Shown here piece after piece: positions 28,297 through 36,066 of a stretch of DNA of 64,000 nt. The notes beneath the pieces were generated by a model. It saw only the letters and a program-made list of their open reading frames with translations, searched no databases and had not been told where the DNA came from. This DNA comes from Streptomyces hokutonensis (GTDB lineage Bacteria; Actinomycetota; Actinomycetes; Streptomycetales; Streptomycetaceae), in contig NZ_BARG01000014.1 of the NCBI RefSeq assembly GCF_000376565.1, positions 1 through 64,000 of the forward strand. The letters run 5' to 3'. The stretch's first letter is position 1; each line of letters starts with the position of its first letter. The position numbers and the translations under genes are program-made.

Positions 28297-28881
28297 TCAG
28301 GCCTCGGTGGCCTCGGCCTCGCCCTCGGCGGGCGCCTCCTCCGCCTGGGCGGCCAGGACCTGGAGGACGACCGCGTCCTCGTCGATCGCCAGCGTGGTGC
28401 CCTTGGGGAGCGGGATGTCCTTGGCGGCGATGGAGGCACCGGCCTCCAGGCCCGCGATGGACACGGTGACCGACTCGGGGATGTGCGTGGCCTCGGCCTC
28501 GACGGTGATCGTGCTGAGCACGTGCTCCAGCAGGAAGGAGCCCGGGGCCAGCTCGCCCTCGGTGTGGACGTAGACCTCGACGGTGACCTTCTCGCCGCTC
28601 TTCACGGTGAGCAGGTCGACGTGCTCGAGGAAGCCCTTGATGGCGTCGCGCTGGACGGCCTTCGGGATGGCGAGCTGGGTCTTGCCCTCGATGTCCAGGG
28701 TGAGCAGGACGTTCGGGGTACGCAGGGCGAGCTGCAGCTCGTGGCCCGGCAGCGTGACGTGCAGCGGGTCCACACCGTGGCCGTAGACCACGGCGGGAAC
28801 CTTCTTGTCACGGCGGATACGGCGGGCGGCACCCTTGCCGAACTCGGTGCGGGTCTCGGCGGTGAGCTTGACGTCGGCCAT
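28297..28881 (-). CDS. rplY: 50S ribosomal protein L25 / general stress protein Ctc
   Basis: Binds 5S rRNA in the large ribosomal subunit. The 194-residue form has the L25 domain at the N-terminus ([29 protein letters not shown], read as [13 protein letters not shown] and VPAVVYGHG) and the extra C-terminal TL5/Ctc domain. It ends in an acidic Ala/Glu-rich tail ([14 protein letters not shown]). The two-domain form is the usual one in actinobacteria. The ATG at 28881 follows GAGGAG. It is downstream of prs on the same strand with a hairpin and a dispersed repeat between them, so it may have its own promoter. Confidence 0.96.
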   Translation of the reverse strand: MADVKLTAETRTEFGKGAARRIRRDKKVPAVVYGHGVDPLHVTLPGHELQLALRTPNVLLTLDIEGKTQLAIPKAVQRDAIKGFLEHVDLLTVKSGEKVTVEVYVHTEGELAPGSFLLEHVLSTITVEAEATHIPESVTVSIAGLEAGASIAAKDIPLPKGTTLAIDEDAVVLQVLAAQAEEAPAEGEAEATEA

Positions 28882-28992
28882 GGTCACTCCTCGTAGAAAA
28901 GTCGGGGAAGGTGGTCACCCGGCCGAACATCGGCCTGCTACGAAGAGCGCGTCGATAACGGACCGCCGTACGAACTTCTTGCGAAGCGGTAC

Positions 28993-29039
28993 GGCCTCCC
29001 TCGCCGAGCAACTGTCGCAGCTTACTCGGCGGGGAGGCC
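28993..29039 (-). terminator. Long hairpin between prs and rplY
   Basis: GGCCTCCC-T-CGCCGAG (28993-29008) pairs with CTCGGCGGGGAGGCC (29025-29039) with one bulged base and a 16-base loop. It is probably the prs terminator; there is no T-run on the minus strand. Confidence 0.55.
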
Positions 29040-29087
29040 GTAAAGAAAATCGATCTTCCAGAAGCGCCGGTTCATCAGCGCCCCTGA

Positions 29088-29117
29088 AGGGGCGCGGGGA
29101 ACTGCGCGACCAGCCAC
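29088..29117 (+). repeat. Dispersed intergenic repeat, copy 2
   Basis: Identical over 30 bases to 13375-13404. This copy also has the left arm: GCGCCCCTGAAGGGGCGC (29078-29095) forms a tight hairpin. It lies downstream of prs, in the prs-rplY gap. Confidence 0.85.
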
Positions 29118-29156
29118 GACGGCGCCGCAGACGATCTACGGCATCCAGCGGAGCTC

Positions 29157-30137
29157 TCAGTGCTCGTCGAAGAGGCTCGTCACCGAGCCGTCCTCGAAGA
29201 CCTCTCGGACCGCGCTGGCGATGGTCGGGGCGATCGACAGGACCGTGATCTTGTCGAGGTCGGCGCCGAGTTCACCGGGGGTGGGGAGCGTGTCGGTGAG
29301 GACGAACTCGCTGACGCGGGAGTTCTTCAGGCGGTCCGCGGCCGGGCCGGAGAGCACGCCGTGGGTGGCCGTCACGATGACGTCCTCCGCGCCGTGCGCG
29401 AACAGCGCGTCCGCCGCGGCGCAGATCGTGCCGCCGGTGTCGATCATGTCGTCGACCAGGACGCAGACGCGGCCCTTGACCTCGCCGACCACCTCGTGGA
29501 CCGTCACCTGGTTCGCCACGTCCTTGTCGCGCCGCTTGTGCACGATCGCCAGCGGCGCGCCGAGGCGGTCGCACCAGCGGTCGGCGACGCGCACGCGGCC
29601 GGCGTCCGGGGAGACGACGGTCAGCTTGCTGCGGTCGACCTTGGAGCCCACGTAGTCCGCGAGGAGCGGGAGGGCGAAGAGGTGGTCCACGGGGCCGTCG
29701 AAGAAGCCCTGGATCTGGTCGGTGTGCAGGTCGACGGTGAGGATGCGGTGGGCGCCCGCCGTCTTCATCAGGTCCGCGACCAGGCGGGCCGAGATCGGCT
29801 CACGGCCGCGGTGCTTCTTGTCCTGGCGGGCGTAGCCGTAGAACGGCACGATCACCGTGATGGAGCGGGCCGACGCGCGCTTCAGGGCGTCGATCATGAT
29901 CAGCTGCTCCATGACCCACTGGTTGATCGGGGCCGTGTGGCTCTGGATCACGAAACAGTCCGCGCCGCGCACCGACTCCTCGAAGCGGACGTAGATCTCG
30001 CCGTTCGCGAAGTCGAAGGCCTTGGTCGGGACGACCCCGACACCCAGCTGGTGGGCGACCTCCTTGGCAAGCTCGGGGTGGGCGCGGCCGGAGAAGAACA
30101 TCATCTTCTTCTCGCCGGTCGTCTTGATCCCGGTCAC
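29157..30137 (-). CDS. prs: Ribose-phosphate pyrophosphokinase
   Basis: Makes PRPP from ribose-5-phosphate and ATP for nucleotide, His and Trp synthesis. The 326-residue protein shows MMFFSGRAHPELA at the start, the flexible loop and ATP region YGYARQDKKHRGREPISA, DLHTDQIQGFF, the PRPP-binding VCVLVDDMIDTGGTI near residue 225, and ATHGVLSGPA. Length and motifs are those of class I enzymes. The GTG start follows TGAGGAG. It is 77 bases downstream of glmU on the same strand, so the two are probably transcribed together. Confidence 0.97.
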   Translation of the reverse strand: MTGIKTTGEKKMMFFSGRAHPELAKEVAHQLGVGVVPTKAFDFANGEIYVRFEESVRGADCFVIQSHTAPINQWVMEQLIMIDALKRASARSITVIVPFYGYARQDKKHRGREPISARLVADLMKTAGAHRILTVDLHTDQIQGFFDGPVDHLFALPLLADYVGSKVDRSKLTVVSPDAGRVRVADRWCDRLGAPLAIVHKRRDKDVANQVTVHEVVGEVKGRVCVLVDDMIDTGGTICAAADALFAHGAEDVIVTATHGVLSGPAADRLKNSRVSEFVLTDTLPTPGELGADLDKITVLSIAPTIASAVREVFEDGSVTSLFDEH

Positions 30138-30214
30138 AGCACTGTCTCCTCAGAGGTCATTCAACTGGGTGTGCGTTTATCACGGTACGCCGTGTTCGAC
30201 GCGTCCGTTTCCGG

Positions 30215-31660
30215 TCAGTTCTCGCTCTCGCCCTGGCGGGAAGCCGTTTCCGCGGCCTTGGCCGCCGCGCTTCCGGGACGCTTGCGCGCCACCCAGCCCT
30301 CGATATTCCGCTGCTGGCCACGGGCCACGGCCAGCGAACCGGGCGGTACGTCCTTCGTGATCACGGAGCCGGCGGCGGTGTACGCGCCGTCCCCGACCGT
30401 GACAGGTGCCACAAACATATTGTCCGACCCTGTCCGGCAGTGCGACCCGATGGTGGTGTGATGTTTCGCCTGTCCGTCGTAGTTGACGAACACGCTCGCG
30501 GCCCCGATGTTGCTGTACTCGCCGATCGTCGCGTCCCCGACATAGGAGAGATGCGGGATCTTCGTCCCCTCCCCGATCGTCGCGTTCTTCGTCTCGACGT
30601 AGGTCCCGATCTTGCCCTTCGTGCCCAGGCGCGTGCCGGGACGGAGGTAGGCGTACGGCCCGACGGAGGCCTGCGGGCCGATGTGCGAGCTGACGGCGAC
30701 GGTGTTGTCGACGCGGGCGCCGGCCTCGACCACGGTGTCCGTCAGGCGGCTGTTGGGGCCGACGTCGGCGCCCTCACCGATGTGCGTGGTGCCGTGCAGC
30801 TGGGTGCCCGGCTGGATCGTCGCGTCCTGGCCGAAGGTGACGGTGACGTCGATCCAGGTCGTCGCCGGGTCGACGACGGTGACCCCGCCGAGCATCGCCT
30901 CGGTGAGCAGCCGGTCGTTGAGGATGCGGCGCGCCTCGGAGAGCTGCACGCGGTTGTTGATGCCGGCGATCTCGCGGTGGTCGCCCGCGACGGAGGCGCC
31001 GACTCGGTGCCCGGCCTCGCGCAGGATGCCGAGCACGTCCGTGAGGTACTCCTCGCCCTGGCTGTTGTCGGTGCGCACCTTGCCGAGGGCGTCCGCGAGC
31101 AGCTGGCCGTCGAACGCGAAGACCCCGGAGTTGATCTCGCGGATCGTGCGTTGGGAGTCGGAGGCGTCCTTGTGCTCGACGATCGCCGTCACCGCGCCGG
31201 AGGCGCCGTCGCGCACGATCCGGCCGTAGCCGGTCGCGTCCGGGACCTCGGCGGTGAGCACGGTCACCGCGTTGCCGTCGGTGGTGTGGTTGGCGGTGAG
31301 TTCGCGCAGCGTCGCGCCGCGGAGCAGAGGGGTGTCGCCGCAGACGACGACGACGGTTCCGTCGATGCTTCCGAGTTCCTCCAGCGCCATCCGTACGGCG
31401 TGACCCGTGCCGTTCTGCTCGGCCTGGACCGCGGTGCGCACTCCGGGGTCCGTTTCGCCGAGGTGGGCGGTCACCTGCTCGCGGGCGTGGCCCACGACGA
31501 CGACCAGGTTCTCCGGCTCCAACTCGCGGGCGGCGGCCAGCACATGGCCCACCAGGGTCCGGCCACAGATCTGGTGCAGGACCTTCGGTGTGGCCGACTT
31601 CATACGGGTGCCCTCACCCGCTGCGAGTACGACGACGGCTGCCGGGCGAATGGCGCTCAC
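30215..31660 (-). CDS. glmU: Bifunctional GlmU (GlcNAc-1-P uridylyltransferase / GlcN-1-P acetyltransferase)
   Basis: Makes UDP-GlcNAc for peptidoglycan. The 481-residue enzyme has an N-terminal pyrophosphorylase domain ([34 protein letters not shown]) and a C-terminal left-handed beta-helix with hexapeptide repeats. The acetyltransferase active site region is [24 protein letters not shown] (His in KHHTTIG). The basic tail [20 protein letters not shown] is typical. The GTG at 31660 is chosen because [16 protein letters not shown] is the normal start; no useful upstream sequence exists. tRNA-Gln lies upstream on the same strand, with a terminator hairpin between. Confidence 0.97.
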   Translation of the reverse strand: MSAIRPAAVVVLAAGEGTRMKSATPKVLHQICGRTLVGHVLAAARELEPENLVVVVGHAREQVTAHLGETDPGVRTAVQAEQNGTGHAVRMALEELGSIDGTVVVVCGDTPLLRGATLRELTANHTTDGNAVTVLTAEVPDATGYGRIVRDGASGAVTAIVEHKDASDSQRTIREINSGVFAFDGQLLADALGKVRTDNSQGEEYLTDVLGILREAGHRVGASVAGDHREIAGINNRVQLSEARRILNDRLLTEAMLGGVTVVDPATTWIDVTVTFGQDATIQPGTQLHGTTHIGEGADVGPNSRLTDTVVEAGARVDNTVAVSSHIGPQASVGPYAYLRPGTRLGTKGKIGTYVETKNATIGEGTKIPHLSYVGDATIGEYSNIGAASVFVNYDGQAKHHTTIGSHCRTGSDNMFVAPVTVGDGAYTAAGSVITKDVPPGSLAVARGQQRNIEGWVARKRPGSAAAKAAETASRQGESEN

Positions 31661-31741
31661 GGGTTTGCCCTTCGGCTTCGGAATGCATGGGGGGTGGACA
31701 TTCGCAGGATACCGGGGCGTTTCATGGGGGACATGAGAGTG

Positions 31742-31765
31742 GGCCCTGACAGAGCTGTCAGGGCC
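31742..31765 (-). terminator. Terminator hairpin after tRNA-Gln
   Basis: GGCCCTGACA (31742-31751) and TGTCAGGGCC (31756-31765) form a perfect 10-base stem with a GAGC loop, between the tRNA 3' end and the glmU start. Confidence 0.75.
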
Positions 31766-31825
31766 TGAAGAGGTGTGCTGGGGGAAGGGGTTGCTCAGTT
31801 GGTGCTCGGTTGTCGCTCGGTTTTG

Positions 31826-31897
31826 CTCCCCCGCCAGGACTCGAACCCGGACAAATGGCACCAAAAGCCACGGTGCTGCCAATTACACCACGGGGGA
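31826..31897 (-). tRNA. tRNA-Gln (anticodon TTG)
   Basis: 72 bases on the minus strand. The acceptor stem TCCCCCG pairs with CGGGGGA, and the D-arm contains GTAATTGG. The anticodon stem GTGGC/GCCAT carries the loop TTTTGGT, giving anticodon TTG. The T-arm is GTCCGGGTTCGAGTCCTGG-like with the GTTCGAG loop. No CCA is encoded. No integrase or duplicated tRNA 3' end is seen in the window. Confidence 0.95.
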
Positions 31898-32091
31898 TCA
31901 AACTCGTCTGAACCGGACATTTAGTCTGGTCGCCGAGTGGGCAACAAACACTATGCCGTACCGGATGCCCTCCGTGCGACGGTACTTCTCCGCGGTGATC
32001 GGTTTCGTCATTGTTCGATTACGCGCAGTGGTGTAGGCAACTCGTCGAAACTCGACGGAAAACCGGGGCCCGGCGCCCGTAGGCTGGAGGC

Positions 32092-33408
32092 ATGACCACG
32101 ACGGGGGAAGAGCACACCACGGGCCGGGGAGGGCCGTGGTGGTGGACCAGGTGGCGTAGTGCGGTACTCGACGTGGGGCTTGCCGCCGGCTCCGCGGCGG
32201 AGTGCGGGGCGGAGGGGGTCCGGTTCGCGCACGACGCGGGGGTTCCGGCGGCTGTGGGCGTCGTCTTCGGGGTGCTGGCCGGATCCACGTTGGTCGTGCG
32301 GCGGAAGTGGCCGATCGCCGTTGTTCTGGTGTCCATCGCCATTACTCCGGCCCAGATGGGCTACCTGATGGGCATCGTCGGGCTCTACACGCTCGCCGCG
32401 TCCGAGCTGCCGCGGCGGATCATCGGGTCGCTGGCCGGGATGTCCTTCCTCGGCATGCTGATCGTCATGTTCGTGCGGGTGAAGCAGGACACCCAGCGCG
32501 GGACCTGGGAACTCGGCGACTGGTTCGTGCCGTTCGCCTCCATCACCACCGCGGTCGGGATGACCGCGCCGCCTGTGCTGCTCGGGATGTACGTGGGTGC
32601 CCGGCGGCGGTTGATGGAGAGCCTCCGGGAGCGGGCCGACAGCCTGGAGCGGGAGTTGCAGCTTCTCGCGGAGCGGGCCGAGGAGCGGGCGGAGTGGGCG
32701 CGGGGTGAGGAGCGGACGCGGATCGCTCGGGAGATGCACGACGTTGTCGCGCACCGGGTGAGTCTGATGGTTGTGCATGCCGCCGCACTGCAGGCCGTTG
32801 CCCGGAAGGACCCGGAGAAGGCCGTCAAGAACGCGGCCCTCGTGGGGGACATGGGGCGGCAGGCGCTGACCGAACTGCGGGAGATGCTCGGGGTGTTGCG
32901 GAGCGGGGACGGGGTGGGCAGTCGGGAGCGGGCCGCCGTGCCGCTGGTCGCGGTGGGGGTGGCCGCCGCGGCGGCGGCCTCGCGGGTCGTGGACGACGAG
33001 GGTGGGGGCGACGGGCCGTGTCTGTCGGACGTGGACGAGTTGCTCGGGCAGTCCGCGGCGGCTGGGATGGCCGTCGATCTGTCCGTGGAGGGCGAGACGC
33101 GGTCGTACGCGGCTGAGATCGAGCAGACCGCTTACCGGGTGGTGCAGGAGGCGTTGACCAACGTCCACAAGCACGCGGCCGGTGCGAAGACGCATGTACG
33201 GCTCGCGCATCGGGTGTCGGAGATCGCGATGCAGGTCGAGAACGAACCGCCGCCCGAGCCTGCGTCCGCCTCGGCGGCTCGGTTGCCCTCTGGGGGGAAC
33301 GGTCTGGTTGGGATGCGGGAGCGGGTTCTCGCGTTGGGCGGGGTGTTTGTTTCGGGGCCCACGGATGCCGGGGGGTTTCGGGTTTCGGCGGTTATTCCGG
33401 CTGTCTGA
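32092..33408 (+). CDS. NarL-type sensor histidine kinase (orphan)
   Basis: A 438-residue membrane kinase of the HisKA_3 class. About four to five membrane helices occupy residues 20-165 (for example IAVVLVSIAITPAQMGYLMG). A short coiled coil and the phospho-acceptor region EERTRIAREMHDVVAHRVSLMV follow, with His in MHDVVAH. HATPase_c carries N-box EALTNVHKHA and GNGLVGMRERVLALGG, and an about 60-residue Gly/Ala/Val insertion lies between the two domains. Such kinases nearly always sit beside a LuxR-type response regulator, but the next gene is a SUKH-3 protein on the other strand, so the partner must be elsewhere. The ATG has a weak GGAGG site. Confidence 0.88.
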   Translation: MTTTGEEHTTGRGGPWWWTRWRSAVLDVGLAAGSAAECGAEGVRFAHDAGVPAAVGVVFGVLAGSTLVVRRKWPIAVVLVSIAITPAQMGYLMGIVGLYTLAASELPRRIIGSLAGMSFLGMLIVMFVRVKQDTQRGTWELGDWFVPFASITTAVGMTAPPVLLGMYVGARRRLMESLRERADSLERELQLLAERAEERAEWARGEERTRIAREMHDVVAHRVSLMVVHAAALQAVARKDPEKAVKNAALVGDMGRQALTELREMLGVLRSGDGVGSRERAAVPLVAVGVAAAAAASRVVDDEGGGDGPCLSDVDELLGQSAAAGMAVDLSVEGETRSYAAEIEQTAYRVVQEALTNVHKHAAGAKTHVRLAHRVSEIAMQVENEPPPEPASASAARLPSGGNGLVGMRERVLALGGVFVSGPTDAGGFRVSAVIPAV

Positions 33409-33443
33409 TGCCGCGGGTTTCGCCTTGGGTTCGGTGTGGGTCG

Positions 33444-33553
33444 GTGCCGTGTCGGGGGGTGTCCGTCCTCGGAACGGCGCGGAATCGGTCTCGCAAGAAT
33501 TTGAGGATGTTGACGCGCCAACCGCTGCGGGCGGACACCCCCCGACACGGCAC
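33444..33553. repeat. 110-bp element bounded by perfect 22-bp inverted repeats
   Basis: GTGCCGTGTCGGGGGGTGTC plus CG (33444-33465) is repeated in perfect reverse complement at 33532-33553, with 66 bases between. It lies in the 210-base gap between the convergent kinase and SUKH-3 genes, so it may be a bidirectional terminator. The long perfect arms and internal sequence also resemble a small non-autonomous mobile element. No target-site duplication is obvious. Confidence 0.7.
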
Positions 33554-33618
33554 CTTCTCGCCGTACGCGGCCGACGGCCGTCCCGGGGTGTCCACCGGTC
33601 GCCTGCCGTCCGCTCGGG

Positions 33619-34119
33619 TCAGCCTGCTGTGAGGCGTACCGGCTCCATGCCTGAGACCAGGGCGGTCAGGGCCTGGTCGATGTCCTGGCCCAGGTACCAG
33701 TCGCCGGTGTGGTCCAGGGCGTAGACGCGGCCCTCGGCGTCGATGGCCAGGAGGGACTGGGTGTCGGGTTCCTCGCCCAGGGGGCTGACGTCGGTGTCCA
33801 GGGCGCGGCCGAGGTCGCCGAGGGTGCGGGCCATGTGGAGGCCGTGCAGCGGGTCCAGGTGGAGGGCTGCGGGGGCGATCTGGCGGCCGGGGCCGGTGGG
33901 TGCGATGCGCAGGCCGCCGAACTCGGCCCACGCCTCCACTGCTGCCGGGAACACGGCGTGCTGGTGGCCGGCGGGCGAGGTGTGGTCGCGCAGGGTGTCC
34001 GCCCAGATCTCGGCCTGCTTTATGTCCCAGCGGCCGGGCTGCCAGCCGGCGGCGCGCAGCGCGGCGTCGACGGGTACGGAGAACCGCGTGGAGGAGTGGG
34101 AGTGGCGGTCGGGGTGCAT
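33619..34119 (-). CDS. SUKH-3 domain immunity-type protein
   Basis: A 166-residue protein with the SUKH-3 pattern: ALRAAGWQPGRWDIKQAEIWADTL at the start, FPAAVEAWAEFGGLRIAPTGPG in the middle and LLAIDAEGRVYALDHTGDWYLGQDIDQALTALV near the end. SUKH proteins bind and neutralise nucleic-acid-attacking toxins in polymorphic toxin systems. It lies 70 bases downstream of the YwqJ-type deaminase gene on the same strand, the order expected for toxin then immunity protein. No signal peptide or membrane segment is present, so it acts in the cytoplasm. The stop lies just outside the inverted-repeat element at 33444-33553. Confidence 0.85.
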   Translation of the reverse strand: MHPDRHSHSSTRFSVPVDAALRAAGWQPGRWDIKQAEIWADTLRDHTSPAGHQHAVFPAAVEAWAEFGGLRIAPTGPGRQIAPAALHLDPLHGLHMARTLGDLGRALDTDVSPLGEEPDTQSLLAIDAEGRVYALDHTGDWYLGQDIDQALTALVSGMEPVRLTAG

Positions 34120-34189
34120 CTGCCCTTCGATCGTCGGCGGCGGGGACGGTGGAACCGTGGTGCTGAGTGGTGTTGGGCGGGGGTGGGGG

Positions 34190-34720
34190 TCAGGCGGTCT
34201 CCGTCGTGGGGTCTACGACTCGGACGCCGAAGTGGGCGCTGAGGGCCGCGCAGGCTCGGCAGGGTGCCGCGAAGCTGCCGTGCAGGGGGTCGCCGTCCTC
34301 GCGGATGCGGCGGGCGGTGAGCTTGGCCTGCTTGAGGGTCTTGCGGGCCTCGCCGTTGGTCATCGGCTTGCGCGCGGCGCGCTTGCTGCGCTCGGCGTCG
34401 GCGGCGGCGATGTGGCGGGAGATCAGGATCGCCTCGGCGCAGCGGCCGGTGAAACGGTCGCGCTGGGCGCTGGTGAGGGTGTCGAGGAAGTCCTGTACCA
34501 GGGGGTGCAGGGCGGGCGGCTGGTCGCCTCGCGCGGCGGTGCCGGTGAGGGTGGTCGCGCCGCGTACGGAGAGGGCGGCGGCGACGGTCGGAAGTATGCC
34601 GTCACGGCGGTGGTTGAGGGCGGGCACCTGCCGTCCCTCGGTGGCGCTCCAGCCGACCCTGGGGTCGCCCGAAGGCCCGGTGTGCGCCCCGGTGTGCGGT
34701 CCCGTCTGCGTCGCGTTCAT
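34190..34720 (-). CDS. YwqJ-related putative nucleic acid deaminase
   Basis: A 176-residue protein resembling the YwqJ branch of the deaminase superfamily. The zinc-site pieces are FTGRCAEAILISRHI (Cys-Ala-Glu, about residue 90) and GSFAAPCRACAALSAHFGVRV (Cys-x-x-Cys, about residues 150-160), arranged as in toxin deaminases that use CxE in place of HxE. There is no signal peptide, WXG100 or LXG leader domain, so unlike secreted polymorphic toxins it looks like a stand-alone intracellular protein. The ATG at 34720 has GGAGGGG about nine bases upstream; an ATG three codons earlier is too close to that site. It is paired with SUKH-3 downstream. The substrate (DNA, RNA or free nucleotide) is unknown. 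Confidence 0.8.
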   Translation of the reverse strand: MNATQTGPHTGAHTGPSGDPRVGWSATEGRQVPALNHRRDGILPTVAAALSVRGATTLTGTAARGDQPPALHPLVQDFLDTLTSAQRDRFTGRCAEAILISRHIAAADAERSKRAARKPMTNGEARKTLKQAKLTARRIREDGDPLHGSFAAPCRACAALSAHFGVRVVDPTTETA

Positions 34721-35067
34721 GATCGTCATCCCCTCCCGAGCATCCCCCGGCGGGACTCAGAGTGCCAAATGCCGTGGCTGGTGCGGAAGCTGGGGCGGTC
34801 CGACACGCCAGGGCTTCGGCTGGCTGTCACGGCGGGGTGACGGCAGGTCACGGAAGTGAAGGTCCGGTGAGGGGGGTCGGCGACCGCTGCCGGTGACCCG
34901 TGCCGCCGTACCGCATAGGCTGTCCGCACCGCGATCCACGCGGTCGACGCGTGGAGACAGTCGAACGAAGACGTCAAGAAGACGAGACAGTCGATACGGG
35001 GCACAGTGGGGCGAGTTGGACTTTCGCCTGCTGTGAATCGTACTGAATGCCGCAGGGGGCAACCGCC
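34721..35067. promoter_or_regulatory. Divergent control region of the SUKH/deaminase cluster
   Basis: 347 bases between the deaminase gene (minus) and the WHH-SUKH gene (plus). It contains the near-palindrome CCACGCG-GTCGA-CGCGTGG (34936-34954) and the direct repeat GAGACAGTCGA at 34954-34964 and 34984-34994, exactly 30 bases apart. These look like a regulator site upstream of the plus-strand operon. No regulator gene is adjacent. Confidence 0.5.
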
Positions 35068-36066
35068 ATGACGACAGGTCGGCTCGGGCAGCAAGCCGCG
35101 CCACCGAACGCGGCCTACGCCGGGCAGGTCGTGCACTTCCCGGACCCAGTCCGGGCGGCCCGTCACCCGAGAGGGGTGCGGATGGACGAGCGCGGCTACC
35201 CCGACTTCTCGCCGTACGCGCGCGCGGCGGCCGAGATCGCCGATCCGCCGGAGGGCTTCGGGGTCGACGAACTGCGGCTGACCGACTACGTGTCGGCGAA
35301 CGCCGCACTCGCGGCGGCCGGGCACCAGCTGTGGGACACGGTGCCCGCGGTGGCCACCCCGCACGGCTGGACCTGGCACCACGTGGTCGGCACCCGGCGC
35401 CTCGAACTCGTTCCCGTCGAGGTCAAGGCGCTGCTGCGGCACCACGGTGGGATCGCCACCGCGGCCGTCGACCACAACAAGCGCGGCACCCGCCCGCTCC
35501 AGGAGACCCGCCCCGCGCACTTCGGCCTGCCGAAGTCCTCGCTCGCGGTCACCGAGGCGCAGGTGCAGGGCGTCGAGGAGGACCTCGGCTACCGACTCCC
35601 GGGCGCCTACCGGTCGTTCCTCAAGGCGGCCGGCGGGAGCGCGCCCATCGGTACCGCGCTGGACGCCGAGTTGGGCCTCCTGATCGACCAGCCGTTCTTC
35701 ACGGTGCGGGACGAGGCGGCCGTCAACGACCTCGTCTACGTCAACAAATGCCTCCGCGATCACCTCACGAAGGACTACCTCGCCGTCGGCTTCGTCCAGG
35801 GCGGTCTGCTCGCGGTGAAGGTGAAGGGTGCGGCGCTCGGTTCGGTGTGGTTCTGCGCCTACGACGATGCCCGCGACGTCGACCCGTCGTGGGCGCCGGC
35901 CGACCGGGTGGAGCGGCTGTTGCTGTCCGCCGGGGGCGACTTCGACCAGTTCCTGGGCCGACTCGCCGGAAATCCACCGGAGTTGGAGACGGTGGCGAAC
36001 CTGATGGTGGACGGTGGGTTCGCCCGATCGGTGCCGGTGCCTTCTACGGCCGCGGTGGGGGAGTGA
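35068..36066 (+). CDS. WHH-like nuclease domain fused to a SUKH (SMI1/KNR4) domain
   Basis: A 332-residue cytosolic protein with two parts. Residues about 30-135 end in GWTWHHVVGTRRLELVPVEV followed by LLRHHGGIA, the pattern of WHH/LHH-type HNH nucleases found as toxin tips (metal and catalytic His in WHH and RHHGG). Residues about 160-320 form a SUKH domain: VTEAQVQGVEEDLGYRLPGAYRSFLKAAGG at its start, then YVNKCLRDHLTKDYLAVGFVQGG and VWFCAYDD. Nuclease and its immunity-type fold in one chain suggests self-restraint or a regulated effector. The ATG at 35068 is preferred since AGGGGG lies eight bases upstream; another ATG is at 35047. The stop overlaps the start of the next gene (GTGA). Confidence 0.75.
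   Translation: MTTGRLGQQAAPPNAAYAGQVVHFPDPVRAARHPRGVRMDERGYPDFSPYARAAAEIADPPEGFGVDELRLTDYVSANAALAAAGHQLWDTVPAVATPHGWTWHHVVGTRRLELVPVEVKALLRHHGGIATAAVDHNKRGTRPLQETRPAHFGLPKSSLAVTEAQVQGVEEDLGYRLPGAYRSFLKAAGGSAPIGTALDAELGLLIDQPFFTVRDEAAVNDLVYVNKCLRDHLTKDYLAVGFVQGGLLAVKVKGAALGSVWFCAYDDARDVDPSWAPADRVERLLLSAGGDFDQFLGRLAGNPPELETVANLMVDGGFARSVPVPSTAAVGE

Noticed and set aside
31826..31897. tRNA-Gln as an integration site for the accessory region
   Set aside because: No integrase, excisionase or second copy of the tRNA 3' end is found in the window, and the core gene glmU lies on the other side in normal order.
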